This document shows, piece after piece, positions 1 through 11,479 of a DNA stretch of 64,000 bases. This DNA comes from Physcomitrium patens (lineage: Eukaryota > Streptophyta > Bryopsida > Funariales > Funariaceae). Below the pieces are notes generated by a model, which did no database searches, was not told the DNA's origin, and worked only from the letters and a program-made list of their open reading frames with translations. Made by a program: the position numbers and the translations under genes. The stretch is taken from positions 5,499,450 through 5,563,449 of the forward strand of contig NC_037270.1 in assembly GCF_000002425.4 (NCBI RefSeq), in the 5' to 3' direction. Each line of letters starts with the position of its first letter. Position 1 is the first letter of the stretch.

Positions 1-1
1 T

Positions 2-1771
2 GCTGCTGAGATCAACTATGAGATCCACGATAAGGAACTCCTTGCTATAGTAGATTCTTTCCAACAGTGGCGCCACTTTCTCAAAAGAACTGCACATCCA
101 GTGACCGTATATACGGATCACAAGAATTTGGAGTATTTTATGTCGGCTCGAGTTTTGAATCGGCGTCAAGCTCGGTGGAGTATGTCGCTATCCAAGTTCG
201 ACTTTGTTATTACTTATCGGCCTGGGAAGCAACAAAGGTTGTCCGATGCATTATCAAGGAGATCATATCTCGCGCCAAAGGCTGGAGATGCAGCATTTGA
301 TCAACAGTGCATGACATTGTTGAAACCAGAGAAATTTCGGCTCAACGCAGCTATTGTACCAATTGATGCTGACTTCCTCGACCAGGTACGGGCCGCAACC
401 ATTGAAGATTCTCTAGCCCTTGATATCAAGCAACATGCTAGTGATGATAAATTCAAGATGGAAGGAGATCTAGTATATTTCGAAGAGCGGTTGTATATCC
501 CAAAAAGGCCAACACGACTCTGAGTTCTTCAATCTCGTCATGATTTTCCAACTTCGGGACATTTTGGATTCAATAAGACCTTGAAACTTATTTCCCGCGA
601 TTTTTGGTGGCCTCAAATGTGGAAGGATGTGAAAGATTTTGTTGTATCTTGTGACATTTGTTCAAGATCCAAAAACCCTCGACATCGGCCTTATGGACTT
701 CTACAGCCATTGCCTATTCCGCGCCGACCATGGTCTTTGGTTTCTATAGACTTTATTACGGATCTACTACCATCGAATTCATTTGACAGCATTTTTGTTG
801 TCGTAGACCGGCTTACAAAGATGGCGCATTTTGTCCCTTGCAAGAAGACATCGTCAAGCAAAGACACAGCAAGACTCTTTCTTGATAATGTGTATCGATA
901 TCATGGTCTACCAGATGATATCGTATCGGATCGAGGAATCCAGTTTGTGTCAAAGTTTTGGAAATCTCTTTTTGAAATATTGAAGGTGGATATCAAGCTT
1001 TCTTCGGCATTTCATCCTCAAACGGACGGCCAAACAGAACGGGTGAATCAAGTTTTAGAGCAATATTTACGTTGCACCATCAACTATCAACAAGATGATT
1101 GGGTTGAATATCTACCGCTAGTCGAGTTCGCATATAACAACACCCTTCATGCGTCAACTCAATAAACTCCATTCTTTTCCAATTATGGATACCATCCGAA
1201 GCTTGACTTATGGAGTTCGTCAACGATTAACAATCCGGCAACTGAAGGATTGGTGAAGGAGCTTTCGCAGCTTCAAACTACATTGAAGCTTCAATTACAA
1301 ACTGCCCAAGAATCTTACAAGGCGTCCGCGGATAAATTTCAAAATCAGGCACCTAAATTCACGATTGGAGACAAAGTTTGGCTGCTTCGACGAAATATTA
1401 AGACCAAGCGGCCATGTGACAAATTGGACTATCGGAGATTGGGACCATTTGTTATCCAGAAGCAAATCAATCCTGTAGCATATCGTCTGGAGTTACCAGC
1501 TACTATGAAGGTACATCCTGTCTTTCATGTTTCTTTCTTGGAGCCTTATCGAGAATCGTCTTTTCCTGGAAGAGTACAATGTCCACCACCTAGCATAGAA
1601 ATAGAGAACCACGAAGAATACGAGGTGGAAAAGGTCCTGGATTCACGGCAAAGACGGGGTAAATTAGAATACTTTGTGCATTGGAGCGGTTACGATATTA
1701 ATGAACGAACATGGGAGTCGGCCGAAAATCTCGCGAATGCGCCGCAAAAGGTACAAGAGTTTCATCGATGA
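2..1771 (+). pseudogene. Element A pol: RNase H, integrase, chromodomain
   Basis: One frame runs from base 2. RNase H/tether covers about residues 1-110 ([21 protein letters not shown]). The integrase zinc finger follows (HDFPTSGH, then CDICSRSK). The DDE core shows SIDFITD, VSDRG and GQTERVNQ. After it come a GPF/Y module (GPFVIQKQINPVAYRL) and a C-terminal chromodomain (EYEVEKVLDSR, LEYFVHWSGYDINERTWES). The product would process the RNA/DNA hybrid, integrate the cDNA and steer it to marked chromatin. The frame is broken by TGA at 521-523 (probably CGA originally) and TAA at 1163-1165 (CAA originally), both C-to-T changes. The stop at 1769-1771 may be the natural end or a third such change, since KPKP-type residues continue beyond it. 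Confidence 0.93.
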
Positions 1772-1949
1772 TATCTTGAGAAACCCAAGCCGGTTCGACG
1801 ATAGCTTTTTACTGAAGCTTGCTCATCCAGAAAACAGAAAAGAGGAGAGAGCACCACCAAAATCCATAGTTGATGTAGTCATTCTCTCCAAGATAGTGTA
1901 GAACTTTGTTAGTAGCCCAAGTTTGTTCTTATTATTTTAGCCTTTGAAT

Positions 1950-2297
1950 ATGGATAGCCAAGATACTACACTTGTCATGTCATCTCAAGCAACTAGCTCA
2001 CGAAGACGACCGCGAGATGAAGAACCGCTTGCACCACGACGACGTCAAAGGATTTCGAGCAACAGATCGCTGGTGATTGTATTTGAGGTCGAACCTACCT
2101 ACAATGGTTAGCCAGAAGGAGTGTTTGCAGGACAATTTCACAATGAAGACACGGAGGTTCATGCTTGATCAGAAGTTGAAGGCGTGGGCCACTACTATTG
2201 GCTTCAAGGACCATTGAATCACTTGCCTCGTGAACAAATATTGGAGTTCATAGCAGAGGTTATGCGACAGATCTTCATTTTCTTGCGTTGGTATTGA
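1950..2297 (+). pseudogene. Element A ORF3: conserved accessory ORF after pol
   Basis: This ATG-started frame of 115 codons lies 178 bases after the pol stop and ends 47 bases before the LTR. The N-terminal part is rich in arginine (SSRRRPRDEEPLAPRRRQR), possibly a nuclear localisation signal. The C-terminal part contains GHYYWLQGPLNHLPREQ. Two in-frame stops, TAG at 2109 and TGA at 2166, fit G-to-A and C-to-T changes. The same frame, position and C-terminal motif recur in F, D, E and degenerately in G, which argues for a real protein. A lacks about 25 middle residues compared with E and F. I do not recognise the family. No membrane segment or known domain is visible, and the function is unknown. 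Confidence 0.6.
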
Positions 2298-2333
2298 CTG
2301 ACGATAACATTGCTTCTCGGAGACCTCGAAGCT

Positions 2334-2344
2334 AAAGGAGGAGG
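2334..2344 (+). other. Polypurine tract of element A
   Basis: An 11-base all-purine run, AAAGGAGGAGG, lies directly before the LTR start TGATGTTAGGG. It is the expected primer site for plus-strand DNA synthesis. Confidence 0.75.
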
Positions 2345-2396
2345 TGATGTTAGGGACATAGTCCTTAGACCTTTCTAGAGACAAGTTTCTAAAACC

Positions 2397-2596
2397 TTCT
2401 AGAAAGAAGTCTCTAGAAACTTCCAGAAGATTTCTTGAATATTCTCTTAGAATATTCTTCAAAGATTCTCTAAAGATTCCCTTAGAAGGCTCTAGAAGAT
2501 TCTTAGAATATTCTAGTAGATTCTAGGAAGTTACTTGAGAAGCTTCCTAGCTCTTAGGTAGTTGCTCGAGAAGCTTCATAGTTCTTGGGAAGCTTC
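2397..2596 (+). promoter_or_regulatory. Cluster of heat-shock-element-like modules in the A LTR
   Basis: Alternating GAA and TTC units at 5-bp phase are the consensus bound by heat shock factors. Perfect three-unit runs occur at 2416-2428 (GAA-AC-TTC-CA-GAA) and 2432-2444 (TTC-TT-GAA-TA-TTC). Two-unit copies occur at 2397, 2450, 2495, 2506, 2539, 2570 and 2589. The cluster sits 35-235 bp upstream of the TATA box, the usual place for an enhancer. Heat responsiveness is inference. Confidence 0.55.
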
Positions 2597-2629
2597 TTGA
2601 TGCGCTTCCTTAGAACCATAGGCCAGTAG

Positions 2630-2670
2630 TATATATAGGAGTCGAGGCTGAAGAGTTCTTCAGTCTCGAC
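2630..2670 (+). promoter_or_regulatory. TATA box and start-site hairpin, A LTR
   Basis: TATATATA at 2630-2637 is followed at 2641-2670 by a 30-nt stem-loop. Its arms are GTCGAGGCTGAAG and CTTCAGTCTCGAC, with loop AGTT; one G-T pair interrupts an otherwise perfect 13-bp stem. The position matches the expected RNA 5' end. The same geometry occurs in the D, E and F LTRs with different bases. Confidence 0.7.
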
Positions 2671-3578
2671 AACACATCTCTTGAAGCTCTAGCTCAATTC
2701 TCTTGGCGTTGCTCTTATACTCATCTGATAATCTAGTTCTTGTCATTTCTTCTTGAACTTCTTGTTTAGATTTCTTGTTTGTATTTTTGGTCCGTGACAC
2801 CAATGGTCTGTTTAGCAAGGAGCGGATTTTGAGTCATAAACTTGGTTGCAATGATGAGAAACACATGAAGCTCCAATGAGGCAAGGAATAAAGCCAATAA
2901 TAATATAAAGAAGTTGGTACTATTAAATTGATTAAGCAAGTAAGTTGTTCTTGGCTTATTATGAGAGGAAGGTAATGGTGTTGAAGAAACAAGGTGACTA
3001 ATATTTATATATTGTATTATTATACTTAGTGATGTTAGATTTGTATTCTTATTTTGATATATGATGAAAAAAGAATTTATAATTAGGTCATAAAATTTAT
3101 CATCACAATTATTAAAGGTGAAAATTTCATAAGAAGATGCATTAATAAACTCAATAGATAGATGGATATGTCAATTTGACAGTTCCTACCAAATAAAAAG
3201 ATTTTTTTTGCACCACAAAGTTATAACGTCTATTTTCACAAGCTAAAGAACTTCAAAAAGAAGAAAGAAAATTGATGTAGAAGAAAAAAAAACCCATTAC
3301 AATTAAGTCAATTGCAAATTGATGGACCAATAATGGTAGGAATTTGGTATAATATATCTAAAGAGACTTGATGTTGTATTTTGTGAATTTTGCTTGAGAT
3401 TGCACTAGGCATCTAATTGTAGATGGTAAAATAGAAATTGTAACAACGAGGTCCTAACAACTCTAATAGAATCCTAAATAGACTTTAATTAAACAATAAT
3501 AAAACCAATCAAATAATTAAATCCAAAAGAAGTCTTAAAAAACTATAAAAGAATTATAAAGAAATCATAAATTAACCT

Positions 3579-3581
<3 letters not shown>

Positions 3582-3617
<36 letters not shown>

Positions 3618-3645
3618 AAAAATATATAAAGTAGAAATATTAAAG

Positions 3646-3678
<33 letters not shown>
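3582..3678. repeat. Two (TA)n microsatellites
   Basis: Uninterrupted AT dinucleotide runs at 3582-3614 and 3648-3678, about 33 bp apart. Confidence 0.95.
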
Positions 3679-3681
<3 letters not shown>

Positions 3682-4671
3682 AAAAATAAAAATCTTAAAT
3701 GAATTCTAATACAATCTTAATATAATCCTAAACAAATCTTATTGAAATTTTAGATTAATCTTAATTAAATATTAAATCTTAAATCAAATCCTACTTAAAT
3801 TTTAACAAAATATTAAATAAAATCTTAATTAAATTATAATTAAAATCTAAATTCTAGACTAAATCTTAATTAAATTTTAATTAAAATCTAAATTCTAGAC
3901 TAAATCTTAATTAAATTTTAATTAAAACTTTAATTTTAAATAAATTCTTCATTAATCCTATTGTATATTGAAATCTCAATAATTAATAATCTAATCATTG
4001 ATTTTTACTTAAAATTTTCACACTTCTATATTCTAAGTTGAAAATAAGTAAAACCAATTTATTAAATAAGATAAAATTTATTAAATAGAAGACAAATCCT
4101 AAAATCTACTTAGGTGTTGGTTGATTTTTTTTTCCAATCTTTGTGCCAATTTCTTAGGGCCGATATCTCTAAATCTCACTATTTAATTGCTTTTAAACTT
4201 TAAAAATTTGTTTAAAATCAAGCCAATTACTTTTATAGAATATTTTAATTCAATCCAATTGATGGATTGCTATATATTTTAGAAACCTTCACTGGTCTTT
4301 TAAACTCCAATTCTTAAGACCTAAATATGTTTAAATTTTAATTACTTTTAAACAAATTGTTAAATCAAGCTCAAACTTACAATACAAATTCAACACAATA
4401 TTGATCATATAATTATAAAATTTTATCCATAGTCATCTAAAAAGCTCAAAGAATTTTCCAAAATATGCACTCTTTGTGTTTTTCATTTTGATATGTTTTA
4501 TTTATGGTTCTTCAAAGTAAGTAGAAGTCTTTTTTACAAAAGGCAACATTAACACTTATTAACTTTTACTATCGCCTTGTCTATTATCTATGCTTTTAAA
4601 ATAATTTGCTAATATATTTTCATTTGGGTTCCTCTATAATATACTCTTTTTTTTAATCTTTTACATCATAG

Positions 4672-5058
4672 TCATATTATAACATGATACCAAGTTGATA
4701 TAGCCTTATTGAGTAGTTTTGATAGATTTTTCTTACAAAATCCATAAAATTGTATAAATGCACATGGTAAAGTTAGAAGTAGGTACTTGAATGAGATAGC
4801 AAGTTGAATAAGGAAAATATTATCAACAATAATATATGTTAAGAGTAATTTAATTGTAGGTTTTCCATTAAATCTATTGATGTTGGTTGATAATGGTGGT
4901 GTCAAATGTTTGTGAAGAAAATTGAGGCCCAAGATGGTCTCAACTTCATTCTCTTTGTTGTTAGATATATTATTGAAATTTGGATCAATATTCCTTGAAG
5001 GTGGTGTAATCATTATATATTGAAATTTTATGGGATCATCATAGTAAGGTGTTGTCAA
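4672..5058 (-). CDS. Unrecognised 128-codon ORF in AT-rich DNA
   Basis: An open frame of 128 codons from ATG is longer than expected by chance in sequence this AT-rich. It has mixed composition (for example ETILGLNFLHKHLTPPLS) and a hydrophobic middle stretch (LLLTYIIVDNIFLIQLAISF). I do not recognise a family, and no neighbouring exon, promoter or homologous copy is visible in the window. It could be a decayed gene fragment, a transposon remnant or chance. Confidence 0.2.
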   Translation of the reverse strand: MTTPYYDDPIKFQYIMITPPSRNIDPNFNNISNNKENEVETILGLNFLHKHLTPPLSTNINRFNGKPTIKLLLTYIIVDNIFLIQLAISFKYLLLTLPCAFIQFYGFCKKNLSKLLNKAISTWYHVII

Positions 5059-6064
5059 GGCATTGCTGTGTAATATATTGTCTTGCTTAAAAATGCATTA
5101 GATACTTGCTTATCCAACATAAATTAGAAATTGGAATAATAAAATTACTTAAAATTCTAATAAAATATTCAATAAATTTCAACTAAACCTTTATCAATTC
5201 TTATGAAAATTTAAAGGAATTTTAATAAAGAATTTAAAAAAAAAACATAAATAAACCTTAAAGACAGATAAAAAAATATTTTTAAAGAAATAATAAAAAA
5301 ATCCAAAAAAATACTAAAATTAATCTTAAAAAATTATTGAAAATAAAAATCCTAATAAAATAAAATAAAATAATTTATTAAATTTATAAAAATAAAAACT
5401 ATAAAAATTAATCCAAATTAAATCATAATATAGTCCAAAAAAGTTTTAATAAATCTGAATAAAATATTAAATTAAGCTTAATTAAAATTTAATTAAATTA
5501 TGAAAAAATACAAATAAAATCCTAATTAAATTCTAATAATATCCTAAATATATCCTAAGTAAATTTCATATAAATTTTAATAAAAATTTAATGAAATCCT
5601 AAGAAAATTGCAAATAAATCCTAAGTAAATCTTAATAAAATTTCTATAGTTTTTTAAAAATCCTACTAACTAATAATTGAATCTTAGATTTAAAAAAAAA
5701 AAATGCATTTCAATATTTAAGAAAAAAATAAAACTTATCAATCGAAAAAAAAAAGCTCCTAATACTCTCAAGTGTCAATTTTTTTCCTTCTTCAATCTAA
5801 ACATTGATCTTCTATTAGTGATTAATCTTCAATAAAATATTCAATTACTCTTTAAATTGAAAAAATTATAGACACCTAAGTCCACTATATTCTCAAAAAA
5901 TTTTACTCCAATCTGATTAGCAATTTTTTTAAGATCACAAAAAATCTCACTAATCCTAAAATTCAAATATCTAAGATTTTAATCCAATAAAAATCCTATA
6001 TTCTTTGATTTAATCATTCAATTGACTTCAAATTTACAACATTTATTTGAAATAAGTACATTGA

Positions 6065-6067
<3 letters not shown>

Positions 6068-6095
<28 letters not shown>
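6068..6095. repeat. (TA)n microsatellite
   Basis: A 28-bp uninterrupted AT run. Confidence 0.95.
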
Positions 6096-6098
<3 letters not shown>

Positions 6099-6195
6099 TA
6101 TATTTCTTAAATAAATAAGTATCTTTTATTTTTCAAAATCTAATATTAATAAAAATATTTTTATTTTGAAAAGCACTTAAAATCTGAATTGCATC

Positions 6196-6695
6196 AAAAT
6201 CACTTCAAACCATTTCTTAAACAACCATTATAAGTTTGCTCTCTAAATTTGCTCTTCAATCAGTAAAATAATCCTAGAATTATTAAAGATGCTTGGTTTT
6301 GTACCTCAAGGTTTGATTTAGACCTTGATTTATAACCTGCATTCTATAAATATCAGTTTTTGGTTTTTTAAAAAAATTGCTACAAATACTTTTAGTTATT
6401 TTTTAAAGTATTTATATTATTTTTTTTTTTGATCTACTTTATTTTACTTTATTTATAGCCAAAAAAAATAAAGAATAGCATTTGTTTTACAAAATAATAA
6501 TAATAATAATACTAAATATTTTTATTATTTCTCTATCTTTTACATATATTTTATCATTTTATTTTTAAAATAGGATCTTTTATCATATAACTCATTTTTT
6601 TTTTTTAACTATATAGTTAAATTAAAATACAATAGCATGTAAATTGACATTATGATCCATCAATGTCAATTTAAGAAATGGTTTGAAGTGATTTT
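6196..6695. repeat. Inverted-repeat-bounded segment of about 500 bp
   Basis: A perfect 26-bp inverted repeat (6196-6221 and 6670-6695) encloses 448 bp. Partial similarity continues beyond the outer ends (CACTTAAA versus AACTTAAA read inward). Size and structure suggest a MITE-like or foldback element. No clear target-site duplication was found, and there is no coding sequence. Confidence 0.5.
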
Positions 6696-7171
6696 GCATC
6701 TCTTTAAGTTGACATTGTTGGTATCAGTTGGCTATATGATCTAATTTGTGTTGTTAGATGCAAGGATAGTTTTTATTACTTTGTAGTATTACCTTAATGA
6801 CTATTCTATACTGATTGAAAGGACATGGCTTGTGGCATTATGCAAAATGAATCATATACAATAATTGTTAGGCAATTATGGGATTGTAGAAGCTATTAGG
6901 ACTTTGATAATGCAGTAAAATTCTTGATAATTAAATTGCTTATAAATTCTAGAACAAAAAAAGCTATGTAATGGCTTAATTGGGCATTGAAAATTATAGT
7001 GATTTTTTTCGGAGATATGACTTGAATGCTTCGTAGAACAAAAGATTGTCTTTAGAAATGTAATGGCGGGTCTTAGAGATATTAGTTAAATCTTAGCAAG
7101 ACATATTAGATATAAAGGATATGTTTAATATTGTGATATTGTATTGTAATAATGATATTAGTAAAAGAAAA

Positions 7172-7174
<3 letters not shown>

Positions 7175-7214
<40 letters not shown>
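7175..7214. repeat. (TA)n microsatellite
   Basis: A 40-bp uninterrupted AT run. Confidence 0.95.
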
Positions 7215-7219
<5 letters not shown>

Positions 7220-8220
7220 ACGAGCTTAATTAAAAATATTATAAAAATTTATCTTTAAAATATAAATAATATTAAAAAAATTAATAGAATTAATAAATAT
7301 TAATGTTGCTTTTTTTACAAAATTGGCTTCTATTTGCTTAATAGAGCTATAAAAAAATACAAAAAAATTGAATAAAAAATTAATATCATAGATATTTTAA
7401 GGTAAAAAAATTTATTTTTAGTAAAATATTATTATTACATGGTTTTGATAATTTTTTTGGCTTAATTAGACTAGAATCTCTCTCCCACAAAATTTTTATT
7501 TTTTTTCTATCATTATATCTAATTTAGTGTTTACTATCAAAAATAAATTTGATATATAGGAGATAAAGATGTTAGTTGTTAGAGATCTCTATAGCATAAT
7601 TTGTATGTATATCAAAGATAGAAGGTAACTATTATAACAATGAAAGCTTGCCAATTTTTAGTATTGAGATAAAAATATAATGCACCATAAAAAAAACTCT
7701 TCAAAGTAATTTTACTTTCTATATAATATTCCAAATGTTACTCTCAATTGCAAAATAAAAATACATAGAGATAAAGCTAATGCCATCAAGGTGATCTTAA
7801 TTGCCTTGAAAAAAATATCCAACATAGGTTCAAAAATAAAAGAGACAACAATATGATTTGATGGATGTAGTAGAAAGAAGTATCAAGTATAGAGAATGTA
7901 GAGAGGAGAAGAAGGATTTGATTTCTACTGTTGAGAATATTGATTTGGCATTTATTATCATAGAAGAAATTAAAATGTAAAGATTGAAGTGTTTAAGTAA
8001 ATAGTGAGTGATTACTCAAGAATAAAATGTAAAAAAAAAACCAACCAATCTCATAATGAATTGGCTATTGAGTAAAGGACTACAAGATGGCAAATAATTC
8101 TATTTTGGTTAGAATAAATAAATAAATAAATAAATAAAAACTACTTAATATAAAGAATTTATAGCCATAGTCAAAATCAAGATTAAGCCATTAAGGTTAC
8201 ACATGAAAAGAAGAGGAATT

Positions 8221-8434
8221 TATCAAGGACATGAACTAAAAGTAGATATATAAACCTGAAAAATTTGTGTCAAAAGAAAAGTGAAAAAATAAAAATAAAA
8301 TAGTATGTATATTAAAAAGAAATAGGAATGGCTATTTCCAAAAGTCAAGAAATTAGAGACTCTTAAATCTAGACTAGAAGCAAAAAAAGAGTAGGTAAGA
8401 GTGAAGAAGGCTTCATTCTTACCTCTATATATAT
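8221..8434 (-). repeat. Element D 3' LTR, distal part (split by C)
   Basis: It matches the D 5' LTR at 21734 onward, starting TATCAAGGAC (from an original TGTCAAGGAC), and stops in the TATA box where C is inserted. It includes the 30-nt start-site hairpin at 8394-8423, with arms GGTAAGAGTGAAG and CTTCATTCTTACC. Confidence 0.85.
8430..8434. repeat. Target-site duplication of C, left copy
   Basis: TATAT, matching 16134-16138 exactly. The target was the TATA box of the D LTR. Confidence 0.8.
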
Positions 8435-9303
8435 CATAATTATAATTTTATTTATTCTTCAAATACCTTCCCAAAATAAATCTGTAAAAGAGAATTCAAA
8501 TACAAGGAAAGACTATCTGCATGAGTTTACTTATTAGGATGTTACAATTAACTATCTTTTAATCTGCTAAAAACATCCAAAAATGCTACAATGCCTTCTA
8601 TATTTTATCAATTTTTCTTCTAATAAATAAAATATTACAATTGATTATTCTATCTTATGCATTTACTATCTCTTCTCCTCTCCAAACTTATAACAACAAT
8701 ATGTAATAATGGACTATTTTAAAAGATTGTATAAAATATTCCATAATCCAATCATTGAAATTTTCAAAAACTAATTGTCATTCCCAATAATCTACTTCAC
8801 ACAATTCCAGACTCCATAAACTTCTTCTTGTAGAAAAATTTCAACTCTCAATAATCAATGTATTATAATTCTTCCATTTATATCCATACTTTACAAACAT
8901 CTTCAATTATCAACTTTCTAATTTTTCACTTATAATTTAGCATATAATAAATTTAATTTCTCATTTGACATCATATAAATCAAATCTTTCTTTTATTACA
9001 AAATTTCACTTCATATTATTCAAAATCTATTTATTTCTCTTCTTTTGTAAAAAATAAAAAAATAAGAAGTAGCACCAAGCTTATTCCAACTCATGACTAT
9101 TTTAGTTTGGCTCTTTCTACTTCTTCTTCAACTGATTTATACTTACTCTAAAATAGAGATTCCAACCAATATTTCTTATTTAATCACTTTTTTTTACTAA
9201 ATCATCTATCTTACTTTCTAAATTAACTTTTCTATGGATGATTAATTAATTTTACTAATATCTAATCAATGTCCTATAAAAACTAATTTCTATCCATTTT
9301 ACG
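8435..9303 (-). repeat. Element C 3' LTR
   Basis: About 869 bp. It aligns along its length with 15255-16133 (for example both carry the shared stretch around TCTTCAAATACCTTCC) but differs by many transitions. Confidence 0.85.
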
Positions 9304-9419
9304 TAGCCACGCTCTTAACTATGCAATGTCCTTGCATACACAGAACTAGTAAAAGAAAACTTCTTTAACAAACCCTTATAAAGTTTCTATCCCTTTAGTT
9401 TATTAGATTGATCAATCTC

Positions 9420-9765
9420 AACATTCTTCATAGGTAATTCCATTGATTCTGATTCTAATGATAAGTCTTTATCCTCCTCTAATACTTCCATTAATTCTTT
9501 CTTCAATTCGACTCATAAGTCCTCATTATATGCTCCCAATTCATGAACTTGAACCTCTAATTGTAAAATTTTGACATCTTTTGCTTCCAAATAGTATTGT
9601 TGTTGCCTCATTTTTTTCTCTAATTCATTAATTATTAAAATTGGTAGAACAAACATTTATGACTGATCAATATTAGCTAAATCTCCTTCCAATTTTGTCA
9701 CTACAGCTTTCAAGGTTCTAATTTTTGCCCGTAATTTTTTTATTTCAATTATATATTGGTCATTT

Positions 9766-9807
<42 letters not shown>

Positions 9808-10928
9808 CCTGTTTCAATAATGTTGCCTTCTCTCATTCTACTTTCAACTGATACTTCACCTTCTCCCATTCCAAATCCCATGTCTTGTAATTTCGTAATA
9901 GTTTTTATTTTTGGCCTTCCAAGAGATGTTGAGTGTGTTCTTTTTCTTTTGCCCAAGCTTCATGTTTCTTTACAAATTTATGCTCCAATAGCAACTTGGA
10001 TTCTATATTTTCTTAGATAATTTGATCCTGTTCTTTAATTTGGTGGCTTTGCTCCAATATTTCTTTTTTGCCCACCTCCAATTGCTGACTTTAATTTTCC
10101 TTTCCATCCAATTTATTCATTGTGAGCTATAATTGAGAAATTTGAGCCAATATAACTTCCTTGACATTCACTCCTTCTAATATTCTACCCTATGAAAATG
10201 CTAATTGATTAATATCCATCAAAACTAGAAGTTTAGTCTCTATTTTGATCACTAAATAAATTAAAATCTGCTCTAGTATAATCAGTGGTATAGCCTCCCA
10301 TTCCAATAAGTTAGTTGATTCCTCAGTTTTGTGTACGACTACCTCTAGACTAGTTGTCAGTGCCATCAAAGTTTGAAGACATCGTTGAGGCACTAGAGAG
10401 GGTATATTTTTTTTCTTTTACTAGTAGTATTTGATTCAATATATATGCAATTATAGAGTGCACATAATTAGAGTAGAGCAAATATGCAAATTTCTTCATC
10501 TTTTGCTTGGCTCCCATCTCTGCATGAATTCTAGTTGCTATAAAAGCTACCCAATTAAACACCATACTTTCAAGCATTCCTATTGCAACAAACAGTAACC
10601 ATTTTGATATATATGTGGTAAATCGATTCAAGTCTAACTGCTTCTAAACAAAATGCATCCACTTTATAAGCTCTAGTGTAAGTGCCTCCACTGTTTGCCA
10701 ATCTTAATTCTTCTCAAATGACAACATTCGACCTTTAAAATAGCTTTTTGGTCTAAAATCATTAAACACTTCAATATCCACAGCAAGTTCACCAATTGAG
10801 AGGTGTAGTACCTTTGTTAAGGTAGTCTCATCGATTCCAATAATGCTCCCCTTGATAATACTTGAACCATCCTTCGGATCATAATTTGCTATATAATCAT
10901 CCACCAATTCCACATCAATTGGTGGCAA
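9420..10928 (-). pseudogene. Element C ORF3: large 3' ORF ending in a coiled coil
   Basis: Downstream of integrase on the same strand, one region reads through several broken frames. The N-terminal part (10928-10704) contains IGIDETTLTKVLHLS and YFKGRMLSF. The middle (about 10630-10370) contains LNRFTTYISKWLLFV, MLESMVFNWVAFIATRIHAE and NYVHSIIAYILNQ. The C-terminal part (9956-9420) is a lysine- and leucine-rich coiled coil, interrupted by a 40-nt T run that encodes polylysine on this strand. The coiled-coil end recurs next to the 3' LTR of B, so the ORF belongs to the family. I do not recognise it with confidence; it recalls plant gypsy-associated transposon-like ORFs of unknown role. It is not env-like in any way I can show. 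Confidence 0.5.
9768..9807. repeat. Poly(T) tract of 40 nt
   Basis: An uninterrupted T run inside the C ORF3 region. Confidence 0.95.
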
Positions 10929-11479
10929 GTTATCTGACCCTCGTAAAAATTGATATAACTACATATTTCTAAAATCTCTTTGCCTTTTTGGAGATCAATA
11001 GATTTTCAACTTCATTGGTTCTATAATGGTAAGAACTACTAGGGATGGTGACTCCAAATTGCTCTTAACTCTCACATTTCAAATACTTTTTTCTTTATTT
11101 GTAGCTCTCTTTACTCTTTCCATCAATATTGTGGAATACTTGCTTCTCACTTCTTGCTTACACTAAGACTACTTTTTTACTTATTGAAATAAATTCTACA
11201 CTCCAATAGTTACATTTCAAACAACATTATTTGAAATAGTGACAAAAATTTTCACTAAATACCCTGCTCATAACCTTTTACTTGGGGTCTGAATCAATAA
11301 TCCTTAATCCAGTTTATCCTAACCTCACTTTTGATTTTTTTGACTAATCGGTATTAGGATCCAAAACCAACCATCAGCCTTTTTTAGTCCCCATCATATA
11401 CCTATGATTATAGGCAATCTATCATTAACAGGTAACTCCTCTTTCTTTCAATTCTTGAAACTCATTCCGGATTTATGTA

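Larger units (their letters stand above)
1..2799 (+). mobile_element. Element A: 3' half of a Ty3/gypsy chromovirus
   Basis: The window opens inside the RNase H domain of a gypsy-type polyprotein. It then runs through integrase and chromodomain, an accessory ORF, a polypurine tract and one LTR. The 5' LTR, gag, protease and most of RT lie left of the window. A is GC-richer and far less damaged than the other copies: the pol frame from base 2 to 1771 has only two internal stops. It therefore looks like the youngest chromovirus here. The motif LNRRQARW in RNase H resembles fungal and Tcn1-type chromoviruses, from family knowledge. The LTR sequence differs from that of D, E and F, so A is a separate subfamily. 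Confidence 0.93.
2345..2799 (+). repeat. 3' LTR of element A
   Basis: The LTR is about 455 bp. It begins TGATGTTAGGG right after the polypurine tract (an alternative start is TGTTAGGG at 2348) and ends near GTCCGTGACA. It holds a dense run of GAA/TTC inverted modules, a TATA box at 2630-2637 and a 30-nt hairpin just downstream. Only one LTR is in the window, so the boundaries rest on the polypurine tract and the TG...CA rule rather than on a pairwise match. Confidence 0.75.
2800..8220. other. AT-rich gene-poor spacer
   Basis: This stretch shows no recognisable protein domain or RNA gene. It holds several long (TA)n tracts, homopolymer runs, an inverted repeat at 6196-6695 and one 128-codon ORF of doubtful status. 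It probably represents very old, decayed transposon DNA. Confidence 0.6.
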
